A DNA stretch of 64,000 nucleotides from a bacterium (GCA_018222765.1 JAAEZT010000001.1:389476-453475), one strand, 5' to 3'. Shown: positions 27,170 through 37,183, numbered from the stretch's first letter. Numbers and translations: made by a program. Notes: generated by a model not told the origin, from the letters alone.

Positions 27170-30100
27170 ATGACCCGTGTCCTAATTTTCCTCACCCTGC
27201 CGCTCACCGCTGCTGGAAAGATCAGCTACAACCGCGACATCCGTCCCATCCTCTCGGAGAACTGCTTTTTCTGTCACGGCTTCGATAAGGAAAAACGCGA
27301 AGCCGGCCTTCGTCTCGACACCTTCGAAGGAGCTACCAGTCGCAAATTCTCAGCCATCGTACCGGGCAAACCCGAAGAGAGCGAATTGATCTACCGGATC
27401 TTCACCGACGATGAAGATGATCACATGCCGCCCTTCGACTCGGCCTATCGCCTTACGAGAGAGCAAAAGGACACGCTCAAACAATGGATCAAGGAAGGTG
27501 CGGAATACGAAGAACATTGGTCCTATCAAAAACTCACCCGCCCCGAAGTCCCAGCTCTCGCCAAACACCCCGTCGATGCCTTCCTTAAACGCACTTGGGA
27601 CGAGCAAAAAGTCAAGCCCGTCAAAAAAGCCACCCCGCGCGTTCTTCTTCGTCGACTTTCCTACGACCTTCGCGGACTTCCGCCCGCGCCCGAAGAAGTC
27701 GCCTCCTTCGAAAAAGATCCCTCGCCGGAACACTACAAAAGGTTCGTCAATAGATGGCTCGCCTCTCTCGAACACGCCGAGCACCAGGGACTTCTCTGGC
27801 TCGATCTCGTTCGCCACGCCGACTCCAACGGCATGGTTTCCGACGAACCCATCGCCTCCGCGCCTTACCGAAAATACGTCATCGAGGCCTTCCGCGACAA
27901 CATGCCCTTTGATCAATTCACCCGCGAGCAACTCGCCGGGGATCTTCTTCCCGATCGAAATGATCGCACCCTCACCGCTTCCGCCTACAACCGCATCGTC
28001 AATACGAATTGCGAAGCCGGCGTCATTGAAAAAGAAGCTCTCTATGCACTCAAGGGCGAGCACGTCCGCGCCCTTGGCACAGTCTGGATGGGCACCACCA
28101 CCGGCTGCGCCGAATGCCACGATCACAAATACGATCCTATCTCCGCCAAAGACTATTACTCCCTCGCCGCCTTCTTCGACGACCTCATCGAGGCCGGCGT
28201 CTACGAACCCGGAGACCGTCGCGTTCCGCTCCACTACCTTCACGAAAAACCCGCTGACATCACTCGCGAACACCAACTCGCCAGAGAAATCGACCAAGTA
28301 AGGGAGAAGCTTTACTCCGCCGCCATCGACAAAGAGAAATTTGCGGTCTGGAAAAAGAAAATCTTCGCCGATGAAAAAGCGGCCGGAGCGGACAAGAAGC
28401 CTGTCGACTGGCCCTGGCTCCCCGCAAAACTTGGCGCGGTGCACATTCTTAAAGGAGACTTTGAGCAATTACGCCAAGGACGAAAAACCTCCGGCCCAAA
28501 AGACAAGATCACCCGTCACTACGCCGGCGAAACCCTCGTCTCCAAACCCGAAGGGACCAACAACGCCTTTTTCACCCACGTCACTCTTGATCCCAAAAAC
28601 ATGCCCGAGTTTGTCGGTTTCCAAATCGTTAACGGCGCCTACCGCCGCGTCGGCTGGCATCAGGACTACCACATCACCTACTTCTGGGGACCCAAAGAGC
28701 ATCCACTTCTAAAACAAAACCAACCCTGGCTTTCATCGAAGAAAATCTACCACATGGGACCGCTCCCCGAAGCCGGGAAGAAAGTCCGCTTGGAGGTTCC
28801 CAAAGCCAAATTCGGCAAAGCGTCCTACGTTCCACAGGTCATGGCTTGGATTCATGCCGGTGGCACCGTGACTTGGGGCGATTCCGGCTACGTCACCACC
28901 GCGGCCCAGGCTTTTAAAAACCGCAATGCTGGATCAGCCTACCGCTACTTTTGGGAACTCCCCTTCAATCGCGATGATCGAAAGGACTTTCATTCGCTCT
29001 TGATGAGTTCACTCAAAAAGCCACGCGAAAGCCGCCGTGAGATTCACCAAAAAATCATCAACATCGCCTTCCGCGAATCGATCAACCCGGAACTCACCCA
29101 AAAACTCACCGACCTCTACCGCGAGATCTACCACCTCCGCCGCGACGCTCTTCCAACTCTTGTCAGCAAGGTCGGTTCTCCCAAGAGAACCCACGTTCTC
29201 ACCCGAGGAAACTTCATGGACGAATCGGGACCGCAAGCCCTCCCCGGGCTTCCCGCTCACTTCAGCAAATCTTTCTCCGGAGACAAACGCCTGACCCGAC
29301 TCGATCTCGCGAACTGGATCATGTCGAAGGACAACCCCCTCACTGCCCGCGTCTTTGTCAATCGTCTCTGGCACCAATTCTATGGACGCGGTATCAGCGA
29401 GACTCTTGAGGACTCCGGCAATCAGGGCGACTGGCCGTCACACGTTCATCTCCTCGATTGGCTTGCCATCGAATTCCAACAATCCAATTGGAACATCCGT
29501 CATATGATTCAGCTTCTGACCACCTCGGAGGCCTACCAGCTCTCTTCGATCCCAACTTACAAGCTCACCGAAATGGATCCCACTAACCGCCTTCACGCCC
29601 GCCAGGGAAGGCATCGTCACAGCGCCGAGGAAATTCGCGACTCCGCCCTTCACGCGGCCGGTCTCCTCAAGCTCACCAAAGAAATTCCCACCGCCTCCTT
29701 CTTCCCTTACCAACCCGATCCCTATTGGGCCAAATCGAACAAGGTCATGTTCGGCTCGCGATATCAAATCTGGGAAACCAACCCCGGCGACGACCAATAC
29801 CAGCGTTCTCTTTACACCTTTTGGAAGCGCCAAAACATCCACCCCGCCATGCTCGCTCTTGATGCTCCAACGCGTCAGGAATGCACCGCCCGCCGCACCA
29901 TCACGAACACACCCGCTCAAGCCCTCGCTCTCCTCAATGATCCGCAATTCGTGGAAGCAGCCCGTGTCCTAGCCCAAAGAATCCTGACTGAATCTTCCGG
30001 AAATCAACGAATCGACAAGCTCTTCCAGCTCACCCTCCAACGCCCCCCATCGCCCACCGAGAAAATGGAAATTCAAACCCTCCTCAAACAACTTGCCAAA

Positions 30101-30247
30101 CAATACAAGGAAAACCCCGAAGACGCCGCCGCCCTTCTGAAAATCGGCCAGTATCCCAACATCAAATTAGATCCCATCGAACACGCTGCGTGGACTGGCG
30201 TCAGCCGGGTGACACTCAATCTTCATGAATTTTTAACCAGGAATTAA
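27170..30247 (+). CDS. Planctomycete-type cytochrome protein (PSCyt1 + DUF1549 + DUF1553)
   Basis: 1025 residues with a short signal peptide (1-16). PSCyt1 contains a c-type heme motif CFFCH (Cys32, Cys35, His36). DUF1549 follows (about 125-330) with a second CxxCH, CAECH (Cys313, Cys316, His317), in the usual 'CHDHKYDPI' context. A variable middle comes next, then DUF1553 (about 705-970, 'LARLD.ANWIM..DNPLTARVFVNR'-type). Periplasmic; family role unproven but strongly linked in PVC bacteria to polysaccharide and sugar utilisation gene sets. First gene of a probable operon: the DUF1501 gene follows after 18 bases. Confidence 0.95.
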   Translation: MTRVLIFLTLPLTAAGKISYNRDIRPILSENCFFCHGFDKEKREAGLRLDTFEGATSRKFSAIVPGKPEESELIYRIFTDDEDDHMPPFDSAYRLTREQKDTLKQWIKEGAEYEEHWSYQKLTRPEVPALAKHPVDAFLKRTWDEQKVKPVKKATPRVLLRRLSYDLRGLPPAPEEVASFEKDPSPEHYKRFVNRWLASLEHAEHQGLLWLDLVRHADSNGMVSDEPIASAPYRKYVIEAFRDNMPFDQFTREQLAGDLLPDRNDRTLTASAYNRIVNTNCEAGVIEKEALYALKGEHVRALGTVWMGTTTGCAECHDHKYDPISAKDYYSLAAFFDDLIEAGVYEPGDRRVPLHYLHEKPADITREHQLAREIDQVREKLYSAAIDKEKFAVWKKKIFADEKAAGADKKPVDWPWLPAKLGAVHILKGDFEQLRQGRKTSGPKDKITRHYAGETLVSKPEGTNNAFFTHVTLDPKNMPEFVGFQIVNGAYRRVGWHQDYHITYFWGPKEHPLLKQNQPWLSSKKIYHMGPLPEAGKKVRLEVPKAKFGKASYVPQVMAWIHAGGTVTWGDSGYVTTAAQAFKNRNAGSAYRYFWELPFNRDDRKDFHSLLMSSLKKPRESRREIHQKIINIAFRESINPELTQKLTDLYREIYHLRRDALPTLVSKVGSPKRTHVLTRGNFMDESGPQALPGLPAHFSKSFSGDKRLTRLDLANWIMSKDNPLTARVFVNRLWHQFYGRGISETLEDSGNQGDWPSHVHLLDWLAIEFQQSNWNIRHMIQLLTTSEAYQLSSIPTYKLTEMDPTNRLHARQGRHRHSAEEIRDSALHAAGLLKLTKEIPTASFFPYQPDPYWAKSNKVMFGSRYQIWETNPGDDQYQRSLYTFWKRQNIHPAMLALDAPTRQECTARRTITNTPAQALALLNDPQFVEAARVLAQRILTESSGNQRIDKLFQLTLQRPPSPTEKMEIQTLLKQLAKQYKENPEDAAALLKIGQYPNIKLDPIEHAAWTGVSRVTLNLHEFLTRN

Positions 30248-30265
30248 ACTCAACCATTACTCATC

Positions 30266-31648
30266 ATGAGCAATATCAATTTTCCTCGCCGCGACTTCTT
30301 CGCTCGTTCCTCTTCCGCCCTCACCGGCACCGCTTTCGCCTCTCTCCTCTTCAAGGATGGCTTCGCCCGGCAGGCCAAGGATTTCGATCACACGCCCAAA
30401 GCCAAGCGAGTCATCTACCTCTACATGGCCGGTGGCCCGTCGCAATTTGAGAGTTTCGATGACAAACCGAAGCTGAGAGAAAACAATGGAAAGCCGATCC
30501 CAAAGGAGCTGACTGAAGGGATTAAATTCGCTTTCCTCCAGCACTCCGCGCTCAAGTGTTTTGGCTCGAAAGTCGAATTCAAAGAATGCGGACAATCGGG
30601 ACAGCAGATTTCCAGCCTTCTCCCCAACATTCAAAAGGTTGCCGACGACATCTGCATCATTCGTACCCAGCAAACCGATCAGGTCAATCATGACCCGGCT
30701 CACGCCTTCATGAATACCGGCACCGCGATTCCCGGTCGGCCAAGCATGGGATCTTGGGTTACTTACGGCCTCGGCCACATTGCCGACGATCTTCCCTCTT
30801 TTGTCGTGATGCGCTCCGGTCCTGAAGGACAGCCCATCCCGCAAACCGCTTGGAATGCCGGCTTTCTCCCGGGCAAACATTCCGGGGTGGAGTTCTTCTC
30901 CAAAGGAGTTCCGCTGAACTATCTCACTTCGCCCGACGGTGTCTCCCGCGCCGCCCAACGCAGCTCACTCGACACGCTCGCGAAGCTCAACAAACACCAT
31001 CACGATACCGTCACTGATCCCGAGATCATGACGCGTCTGGCGCAGTATGAACTGGCCTACAAGATGCAAGCTAGTGTCCCGGACCTCGCGGACTTTTCCG
31101 GTGAGTCGAAAACGACCCGTGAACTTTACGGCGTCGGAGACAAACCTGACGGAACCTTTGCCTCCAACTGCCTCATGGCCCGTCGCATGGCTGAACGCGG
31201 CGTGCGTTTTGTGCAGCTCTATCACTCCGGCTGGGACCACCACGGCAATGTCGAAGGCGGCATGAAGTCCCGCTGCAAGGACATCGACCAAGGCTCCGCC
31301 GCTCTCATCACCGATCTCAAACAACGCGGCCTCCTCGATGACACCCTCGTCATCTGGGGCGGTGAATTCGGACGCACCCCGATGTCACAAGGCAGCGGCC
31401 GCGATCACCACACCAAGTCCGGCTCCATGTTCCTCGCCGGGGGAGGAATCAAAGGAGGGGTCACCTACGGAGAAACCGATCCCTTTGGATTCACCGCAGC
31501 CCGCGATCCCTTCCACGTCCACGACTTCCACGCCACGGCCCTCCACCTCCTCGGCATCGAGCACAAAAAACTCGTCTTTAAATATAAAGGCCGCAATTTC
31601 CGCCTTACCGATGTGCACGGCCATCTCGTAGAGAAGATTCTGGCGTAG
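30266..31648 (+). CDS. DUF1501 (sulfatase-like fold) Tat-exported protein
   Basis: 460 residues. The N-terminus 'NFPRRDFFARSSSALTGTAF' is a twin-arginine signal. The DUF1501 marker segments are 'AKRVIYLYMAGGPSQFESFD', 'HDPAHAFMNTG', 'VQLYHSGWDHH', 'IWGGEFGRTP' and 'GRDHHTKSGSMFLAGGGIKGG'. The domain is alkaline-phosphatase/sulfatase-like without the formylglycine Cys motif. It nearly always pairs with DUF1549/DUF1553, as here and again at 43547, so the two probably act together in the periplasm. Biochemical activity is unknown. Confidence 0.94.
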   Translation: MSNINFPRRDFFARSSSALTGTAFASLLFKDGFARQAKDFDHTPKAKRVIYLYMAGGPSQFESFDDKPKLRENNGKPIPKELTEGIKFAFLQHSALKCFGSKVEFKECGQSGQQISSLLPNIQKVADDICIIRTQQTDQVNHDPAHAFMNTGTAIPGRPSMGSWVTYGLGHIADDLPSFVVMRSGPEGQPIPQTAWNAGFLPGKHSGVEFFSKGVPLNYLTSPDGVSRAAQRSSLDTLAKLNKHHHDTVTDPEIMTRLAQYELAYKMQASVPDLADFSGESKTTRELYGVGDKPDGTFASNCLMARRMAERGVRFVQLYHSGWDHHGNVEGGMKSRCKDIDQGSAALITDLKQRGLLDDTLVIWGGEFGRTPMSQGSGRDHHTKSGSMFLAGGGIKGGVTYGETDPFGFTAARDPFHVHDFHATALHLLGIEHKKLVFKYKGRNFRLTDVHGHLVEKILA

Positions 31649-31716
31649 CCTTGCAACTTCCGGTATCGACCAAGCACCCCGACCTTGTTAGAGATGCACC
31701 TCGTTTCCTTATCTCT

Positions 31717-33303
31717 ATGAAAAACCGTCTAGTCTTCTGGGCCATCACCTGTGCGCTAGCCGGATTTATTTTTGGGTTTGACCTCATCGTCATCTCGGGT
31801 GCCGAGCAGCGAATTCAAAGCCTCTGGGGACTCACGGGGATCCAACACGGACTCGCGATGAGTTCGGCTTTATGGGGGACCGTTTTAGGAGCGATTTTCG
31901 GAGCGATTCCCACTGATCGCTTTGGACGAAAGAAAACACTCCTCTGGATTGGCATTCTTTATTTTGTCTCGGCCCTTGGGTCTGGGCTGGCACCCGATGT
32001 CACCTTCTTTTCAATTTCACGATTCATTGGCGGATTAGGGATTGGGATCTCCACGGTAGCGGCCCCGCTTTTCATCTCGGAAATTTCCCCCGCCGACCGA
32101 CGCGGGCGTCTCACCGGAATGTTCCAGTTCAATATCGTCCTCGGACTTCTTATCGCGACTCTGTCTAATGCCCTGATTGCATCCATGATTGATGCCGAGA
32201 CCGCGTGGCGTTGGATGTTGGGAATCGAAGCCCTCCCCGCGCTCATCTACAGCCTCATGTGCTTTTCTCTTCCCGAAAGCCCGCGCTGGCTCATCGATCG
32301 AGGAGAGCGAGATGAAGGGAAAGCCATCTTGGGACAAATCAATCCCTCCTTAAGTGACAACGAACTTGAAGCAAAGGTTGTCCAGATCGAGCAAGCCTCA
32401 CACCGGCAAACAGGTTCGCCCAAGGTTTTTTGGAACCCTCTTAAACTCGCACTGATTCTCGCTTTCCTCATTGCCTTCTTCAACCAGCTCTCGGGCATCA
32501 ATGCCATTCTGGGCTTCTCACCCCGCATTCTCGGCATGACCGGATTTGATCCAGGCCAATCACTCTTCAACGCCTCTCTGATCACACTGGTGAATCTCAT
32601 CTTCACCCTCGTTGGCTTGCGCCTTATCGACAAACTTGGGCGCCGTACTTTGCTTTTTGTCGGTTCGATCGGCTACATCGTCTCCCTGACTATCTGCGCT
32701 TGGGCGTTTTCACATTACAAAGCCCCCTTCCAGGTTGCAGAGAAAGCAATCAGCTTGAAAGGAGCCATTATCGAAGTAACCAGAACCGATCTCTCGGAAG
32801 AGCGTAGAAAAAACGCAGAAGAGACTTTCGAAAATGCCCGCGTTGCGCTCGTCGAATCATCCAACGACCAAGCCTATGCGGGAAAAGGCGTCGACCTGCC
32901 CCGGGGTTTGACAAAAAAAGAAAACATCGAGATCGCTGAAGCAGCTCTCAAGGAAGCCTCCGGCAAAGCGGGCGGCGGAAGCGTCCTTGTTCTCGTTTGC
33001 ATTCTGGGTTTCATCGCCGCCCACGCCGTGGGACAAGGAGCAGTGATCTGGGTCTTCATTTCCGAAATCTTCCCCGCCGTTGCCCGAGCCTTTGGACAAT
33101 CGCTTGGAAGCGCCGCTCACTGGGTGTTCGCCGCTATTCTTACTTTTGCATTCCCCTTGGCCATGGAGAATTTCTCAGCCACCGCGATCTTTGGCTTCTT
33201 TGCCTTTATGATGATCCTGCAGCTCATTTGGGTGTGCATCATGGTTCCAGAGACCAAGGGAATCAGCCTTGAGCAGATGGAAGAAAAGCTCGGCAAGAAA
33301 TAA
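31717..33303 (+). CDS. MFS sugar transporter (sugar porter family)
   Basis: About 528 residues from ATG 31717; 22 earlier codons lack a good start. Twelve-helix MFS with sugar porter signatures 'DRFGRKKTL', 'PESPRWL', the second 'DKLGRRTLL' and the ending 'PETKGISLEQME'. 'FNQLSGINAILGFSP' matches the sugar-binding helix 7. An insertion of roughly 95 charged residues (from 'AFSHYKAPFQVAEKAIS') lies between helices 9 and 10. Third gene of the operon starting at 27170; imports a monosaccharide, identity unknown. Confidence 0.93.
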   Translation: MKNRLVFWAITCALAGFIFGFDLIVISGAEQRIQSLWGLTGIQHGLAMSSALWGTVLGAIFGAIPTDRFGRKKTLLWIGILYFVSALGSGLAPDVTFFSISRFIGGLGIGISTVAAPLFISEISPADRRGRLTGMFQFNIVLGLLIATLSNALIASMIDAETAWRWMLGIEALPALIYSLMCFSLPESPRWLIDRGERDEGKAILGQINPSLSDNELEAKVVQIEQASHRQTGSPKVFWNPLKLALILAFLIAFFNQLSGINAILGFSPRILGMTGFDPGQSLFNASLITLVNLIFTLVGLRLIDKLGRRTLLFVGSIGYIVSLTICAWAFSHYKAPFQVAEKAISLKGAIIEVTRTDLSEERRKNAEETFENARVALVESSNDQAYAGKGVDLPRGLTKKENIEIAEAALKEASGKAGGGSVLVLVCILGFIAAHAVGQGAVIWVFISEIFPAVARAFGQSLGSAAHWVFAAILTFAFPLAMENFSATAIFGFFAFMMILQLIWVCIMVPETKGISLEQMEEKLGKK

Positions 33304-33340
33304 GAGTTTTCCAATCCACCGATCGGGTTTAGTTACGGCC

Positions 33341-34219
33341 ATGTATTTGACCGGATTCGCTGACGAAGCAGCTCAGGACCTCGCCACCCAGATCAAAGCC
33401 ACCAAGGAAATTGGCTGGACCCAAATCTCCGCCCGGGGGGTGAACGGGGCGAACATTCACGAACTTCCGCAAGGCGAATTCGACAAAGTCGCCGACCAAC
33501 TTGATGCCGAAGAAATCACCATTCCCGAGTTCGGCTCGCTCATCGGGAACTGGGGAAAGAAGATCACTTCCGATTTCGACATCACACTCGCCGAAGTCGA
33601 ACGCGCTATTCCGCGGATGCAACGTCTTGGCACGAAACTTATTCGAATCATGTCCTACGCGCAGGAGCCCTGGGGCGAGGACCAGCAGGAAGAAGAACGC
33701 TTTCGTCGTCTGCGCGAAATTCATGCTCGTTTCGCCGATGCCGGTCTTCAAGCCATTCACGAAAACTGCATGAACTGGGGCGGTTTTTCCGCCGAACATA
33801 CGCTACGGCTCGTCGAAGAAATTCCCGGATTGAAACTCGTCTTTGACACCGCAAATCCCGTCTTCCAACTCGATCGCTCAAAGCCCGAGCCTTTTTCCTG
33901 GCAGGATCCACTCGAGTTTTACAATAAGGTTAAGGAACACGTCGTGCACGTTCACATCAAGGACTGCACCAATCCAGCCGCCGGTGAAACCGAGCCCGCG
34001 AAATACACTCTTCCCGGTGATGGTCAGGGTAAAGTCCGCGAGATTCTCACCGCACTCAAAGATGATGGCTACACTGGTGGCCTCGCCATCGAGCCTCATG
34101 TTGCTACTGTCTTCCACGCTGTCGACGGCCAGGAACCCGACTGGCAGCAGTGCTACGATTCCTACGTGGAATACGGCCACGCCACCAACAAGATTGCTGA
34201 GGATCTCGGACTGCTTTAG
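33341..34219 (+). CDS. Sugar-phosphate isomerase/epimerase (TIM barrel, AP-endonuclease-2 fold)
   Basis: About 292 residues from ATG 33341, 37 bases after the transporter stop. TIM barrel with the metal-site strands 'IHENCMNWGG', 'LVFDTANPVF', 'HVHIKDC' and 'GLAIEPH', the spacing seen in xylose-isomerase-like epimerases. Cytoplasmic. It probably converts the sugar brought in by the preceding transporter, an inference from the operon. The upstream extension of the frame overlaps the transporter gene and has no family support. Confidence 0.9.
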   Translation: MYLTGFADEAAQDLATQIKATKEIGWTQISARGVNGANIHELPQGEFDKVADQLDAEEITIPEFGSLIGNWGKKITSDFDITLAEVERAIPRMQRLGTKLIRIMSYAQEPWGEDQQEEERFRRLREIHARFADAGLQAIHENCMNWGGFSAEHTLRLVEEIPGLKLVFDTANPVFQLDRSKPEPFSWQDPLEFYNKVKEHVVHVHIKDCTNPAAGETEPAKYTLPGDGQGKVREILTALKDDGYTGGLAIEPHVATVFHAVDGQEPDWQQCYDSYVEYGHATNKIAEDLGLL

Positions 34220-34222
34220 ATC

Positions 34223-34408
34223 TCAGAATGACTCCCCCTCCGGCAGCTTTGGCATCCCCGTCAGTTGCAGAGCACTCATCCCTGACTTTACCAGCAAAAG
34301 TGCAACCAAAATGATGATGACGAGAGCTAAAAATGATTCTATGGGGTTATTTTTACGAAAATCGAACCTCGCAGCGACACAATTGTTGATAACCGGGCTT
34401 GCCTAAAG
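34223..34408 (-). other. Possible small membrane-protein frame lacking an ATG
   Basis: In the 222-base gap, a minus-strand frame ends at TGA 34223-34225 and reads '...RFDFRKNNPIESFLA', a hydrophobic stretch 'LVIIILVALLLV', then 'KSGMSALQLTGMPKLPEGES'. This is coherent membrane-protein sequence, but only TTG or ATG codons inside or after the helix could start it, so it may be a remnant or use a non-standard start. Confidence 0.3.
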
Positions 34409-34441
34409 AAGAAGTTTGGGAAGACTAATTACACAAGATCT

Positions 34442-37150
34442 ATGAGTGATGACCGCTATGAAATCCGTAGCAAAATAGGCCAAGGTGGCGTCGGTGCGGT
34501 ATATCGAGCCTTCGACCGCCACTTGAACCGTGAGGTTGCGATCAAACGTGTCCTGCCTGAGGGAGGTTACGAGAATCAGGAGGAGGCAACAAAGGCTATG
34601 CTGAACGAAGCGGCCTCACTTTGCTCTGTCCAGCACCCAAACATCGTCACCGTCTTTGATGCCGGTATTGATAACGACGGCCCATACGTGGTGATGGAAC
34701 TTCTCTCGGGAAGAACCATCGACGAGATGGTCGATCGTGGGACCCTGACCTACCAGGATTTTCGGGAAGTCGCTCTACAAAGCCAGGAGGCACTCATTGC
34801 AGCCCAAGACCTTGATCTGGTCCACCGTGATATCAAACCGACCAACGTCATGGTCACCTGGCTCCCCAGCGGACGCTTCCAGGTAAAGCTCGTGGATTTC
34901 GGCCTCGCCAAATTTTCCCCCAAGCCCTCACCCCAGACTATCGATCACGGGGACTCCGTCTTGGGGTCAATTCACTTCATGGCACCCGAGCAATTCGAAA
35001 GAACTCCGCTCGACAAGCGCACCGACATGTATTCCATGGGCTGTGTCTACTACTACACCCTGGCTGGTGTGTACCCCTTTGACGGGGAAACCGCACCCCA
35101 AGTGATGAATGCTCATCTCCAGCATCAAATCAAACCGCTGCAGGAGCACCGCCCCGACCTTCCCGGGTGGCTCTGTCAGTGGGTCATGTGGCATCTTGCG
35201 CGCCAAATCGAAGAGCGCCCCCGAGACGCCCGTGAATCGCTCAAACTTTTTCTAATGAGCGATAACAACCCTGAAAATCCAGCCTCTCAAATCCCCCTCG
35301 TCAGCACTCCCACTCAGAATGCCGCACCACAAATGAACGTGCCTTCAGCAGCACCGGTGACTAACCCAACCAGTCCCGTCACTCCCCACGTCACGGGCCC
35401 GGTCAATACCGCCACCGCACCTCAGCCTATCCTTCCTCCTGAAGGGAGTGCCCCCTCCATTCACACCGAGGCCCAAATGGTCAAGGACCCTGTCATCCCA
35501 ACTCCAGTCGAGCCCATGGCTCCCGTTCCGGATATGCCCAACGATCGCAAGCCCACCGGCGCTGCCGCGCAGGCCTCAATGGCTCCACCAAAAATAGAGG
35601 AGCCTGCCGCTGCAGCCGCACCAAAACTCATCATTCCAAATTCTCCGGTCCAAGCACCGGAAACCGAAACAAGCCCTGATCCCATCCAATCCCAGTCATT
35701 GGTGACGGCTCCTGCACCTCTCCAAGTCTCGGCTCCGACCTCTCCGGAGACACCTAAAATGTCAGAGCCTCTTCCCTCTACTACCGGAGCTGCTCCAAAA
35801 TTCAATATCCCGGAGGCCACCACTCAAGCCAAGGCCGAGGAAACGTCTCCAACCCCACCGTCAGAAGCTTCCGGACCTGTAATGAAAGTCAAAGGACCCC
35901 AGTTAGAAAAAGCTGCTCCAAACCCTGTGGAAACCCCGGTTCTCGCAGTAGCTCCAACTGCAACACCAGCAGAACCTGCCCCCATTCCATCCGAAGAAAC
36001 ACCGGCTATCTCCATTCCTGCGAAAACAGGAATGAGCGGGGCTGCCAAGGGAGTCATTGCAGCCCTCCTCGTCGTCGGCATCCTTATTGCAGGAATTGTT
36101 TTGCTCGGCAAAAAAGCCCAAAAAGACAAAATGGCCCGTCTTGCCGAAATCACCGCACCCTTCAACGCGGGCCCCTCTGATTATCCAGAGGAGATCAAAC
36201 TCACCAAGAGCGACATCACCCTGCTTCTCGATACGATCATCACTCCGGACTCCAAAGAAAAGGGCGTCAGAAAGACCTACATGGAGGCTCTCAGAATTGG
36301 TACGTCCACCGATGGATCCAACCTTGATGATGTGGTCGCCAAGTATGCTACCCGAACCCAGATGAGCGAAGATGCTCGCATCAATCTCTTCAAAGTTCTT
36401 GAACTTCGCAGTCAGTCCTCGGCTCTTCCCCACCTGATCGATTTCGCCAGTTCCACGACCGAAGCCAAACTCGGTGTAGCCGCTCTTGAAGCCACCGAAA
36501 AAATGGCCACCCCCGATGACCTTGAACAGCTCCTGGATATTGTTTCGGACGCCCAGCAAGGCGATGTCCGACGCGCCGCAGTGAGAACCCTGAAGGCCGT
36601 CATCAAAAAAGCCCCGGATAAATCGTCCTTCGCTAATCGCATCATTTCCTCCTTCCGAAGCACTACCGAGGGAGAAGTCCGGGAGCAGTTGCTACAAATA
36701 TTGGGAACAGCCGGAGGAACCCGGGCAGCCGAATTAATCAGCACCCACCTCAATGGCTCGGATATGAAACTCCAACTTGCCGCAATCGCCGGACTTCGCG
36801 AGTGGCCCGATACCGGCCAATTCGAAACCCTCTCTACTTTCGTTAAGAACGAAGAGGAAGGCACCATGAGAAAACAAGGCTTCTCCGCCATGATTCAATT
36901 CCTCACGGAGAGACCGGACATCAGTGGGAGTGACCTTCCTCTCCTCTGGGATGACACCGCGCCCCTCGCCTTGAGCGAGTCAGAGCAAATCCGGGTCGTC
37001 AATGCCATGAGTAAGCAAAAAGGTGATTGGGCCCTGAAGATCCTGGATCACTTCATGCAGCGCGGCCTGACTGACCGCGTCACAGCCCGCGCCGAAGACG
37101 GGAAAGAAATTCTCAAAAAGCGTTTGTCAGCCGGAAGCAACGACGAGTAG
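34442..37150 (+). CDS. Membrane-anchored Ser/Thr protein kinase with HEAT-type C-terminal region
   Basis: 902 residues. Hanks-type kinase (about 7-270): Gly loop 'IGQGGVGAVYRAFD', Lys35 in 'VAIKRV', catalytic 'LVHRDIKPTNV' (about 130), 'VDFGLAKF' (about 152), and the P+1 'GSIHFMAPEQF'. Then ~250 residues of Pro/Ala/Thr-rich linker, a single transmembrane helix (about 537-557, 'GVIAALLVVGILIAGIVLLG'), and a ~340-residue extracytoplasmic helical repeat region resembling HEAT repeats ('AALEATEKMATPDDLEQLL', 'QLAAIAGLREW'). PVC genomes carry many such kinases; the outside repeats may sense or bind a partner. No phosphatase gene is adjacent. Confidence 0.92.
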   Translation: MSDDRYEIRSKIGQGGVGAVYRAFDRHLNREVAIKRVLPEGGYENQEEATKAMLNEAASLCSVQHPNIVTVFDAGIDNDGPYVVMELLSGRTIDEMVDRGTLTYQDFREVALQSQEALIAAQDLDLVHRDIKPTNVMVTWLPSGRFQVKLVDFGLAKFSPKPSPQTIDHGDSVLGSIHFMAPEQFERTPLDKRTDMYSMGCVYYYTLAGVYPFDGETAPQVMNAHLQHQIKPLQEHRPDLPGWLCQWVMWHLARQIEERPRDARESLKLFLMSDNNPENPASQIPLVSTPTQNAAPQMNVPSAAPVTNPTSPVTPHVTGPVNTATAPQPILPPEGSAPSIHTEAQMVKDPVIPTPVEPMAPVPDMPNDRKPTGAAAQASMAPPKIEEPAAAAAPKLIIPNSPVQAPETETSPDPIQSQSLVTAPAPLQVSAPTSPETPKMSEPLPSTTGAAPKFNIPEATTQAKAEETSPTPPSEASGPVMKVKGPQLEKAAPNPVETPVLAVAPTATPAEPAPIPSEETPAISIPAKTGMSGAAKGVIAALLVVGILIAGIVLLGKKAQKDKMARLAEITAPFNAGPSDYPEEIKLTKSDITLLLDTIITPDSKEKGVRKTYMEALRIGTSTDGSNLDDVVAKYATRTQMSEDARINLFKVLELRSQSSALPHLIDFASSTTEAKLGVAALEATEKMATPDDLEQLLDIVSDAQQGDVRRAAVRTLKAVIKKAPDKSSFANRIISSFRSTTEGEVREQLLQILGTAGGTRAAELISTHLNGSDMKLQLAAIAGLREWPDTGQFETLSTFVKNEEEGTMRKQGFSAMIQFLTERPDISGSDLPLLWDDTAPLALSESEQIRVVNAMSKQKGDWALKILDHFMQRGLTDRVTARAEDGKEILKKRLSAGSNDE

Positions 37151-37183
37151 GCTGGCTCATCCAACCCCAACGAAATCATCAAG

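Noticed and set aside
27350..28468. Long antisense frame opposite the PSCyt gene
   Set aside because: Composition is skewed as expected of the complement of a real coding gene, and no motif is present.
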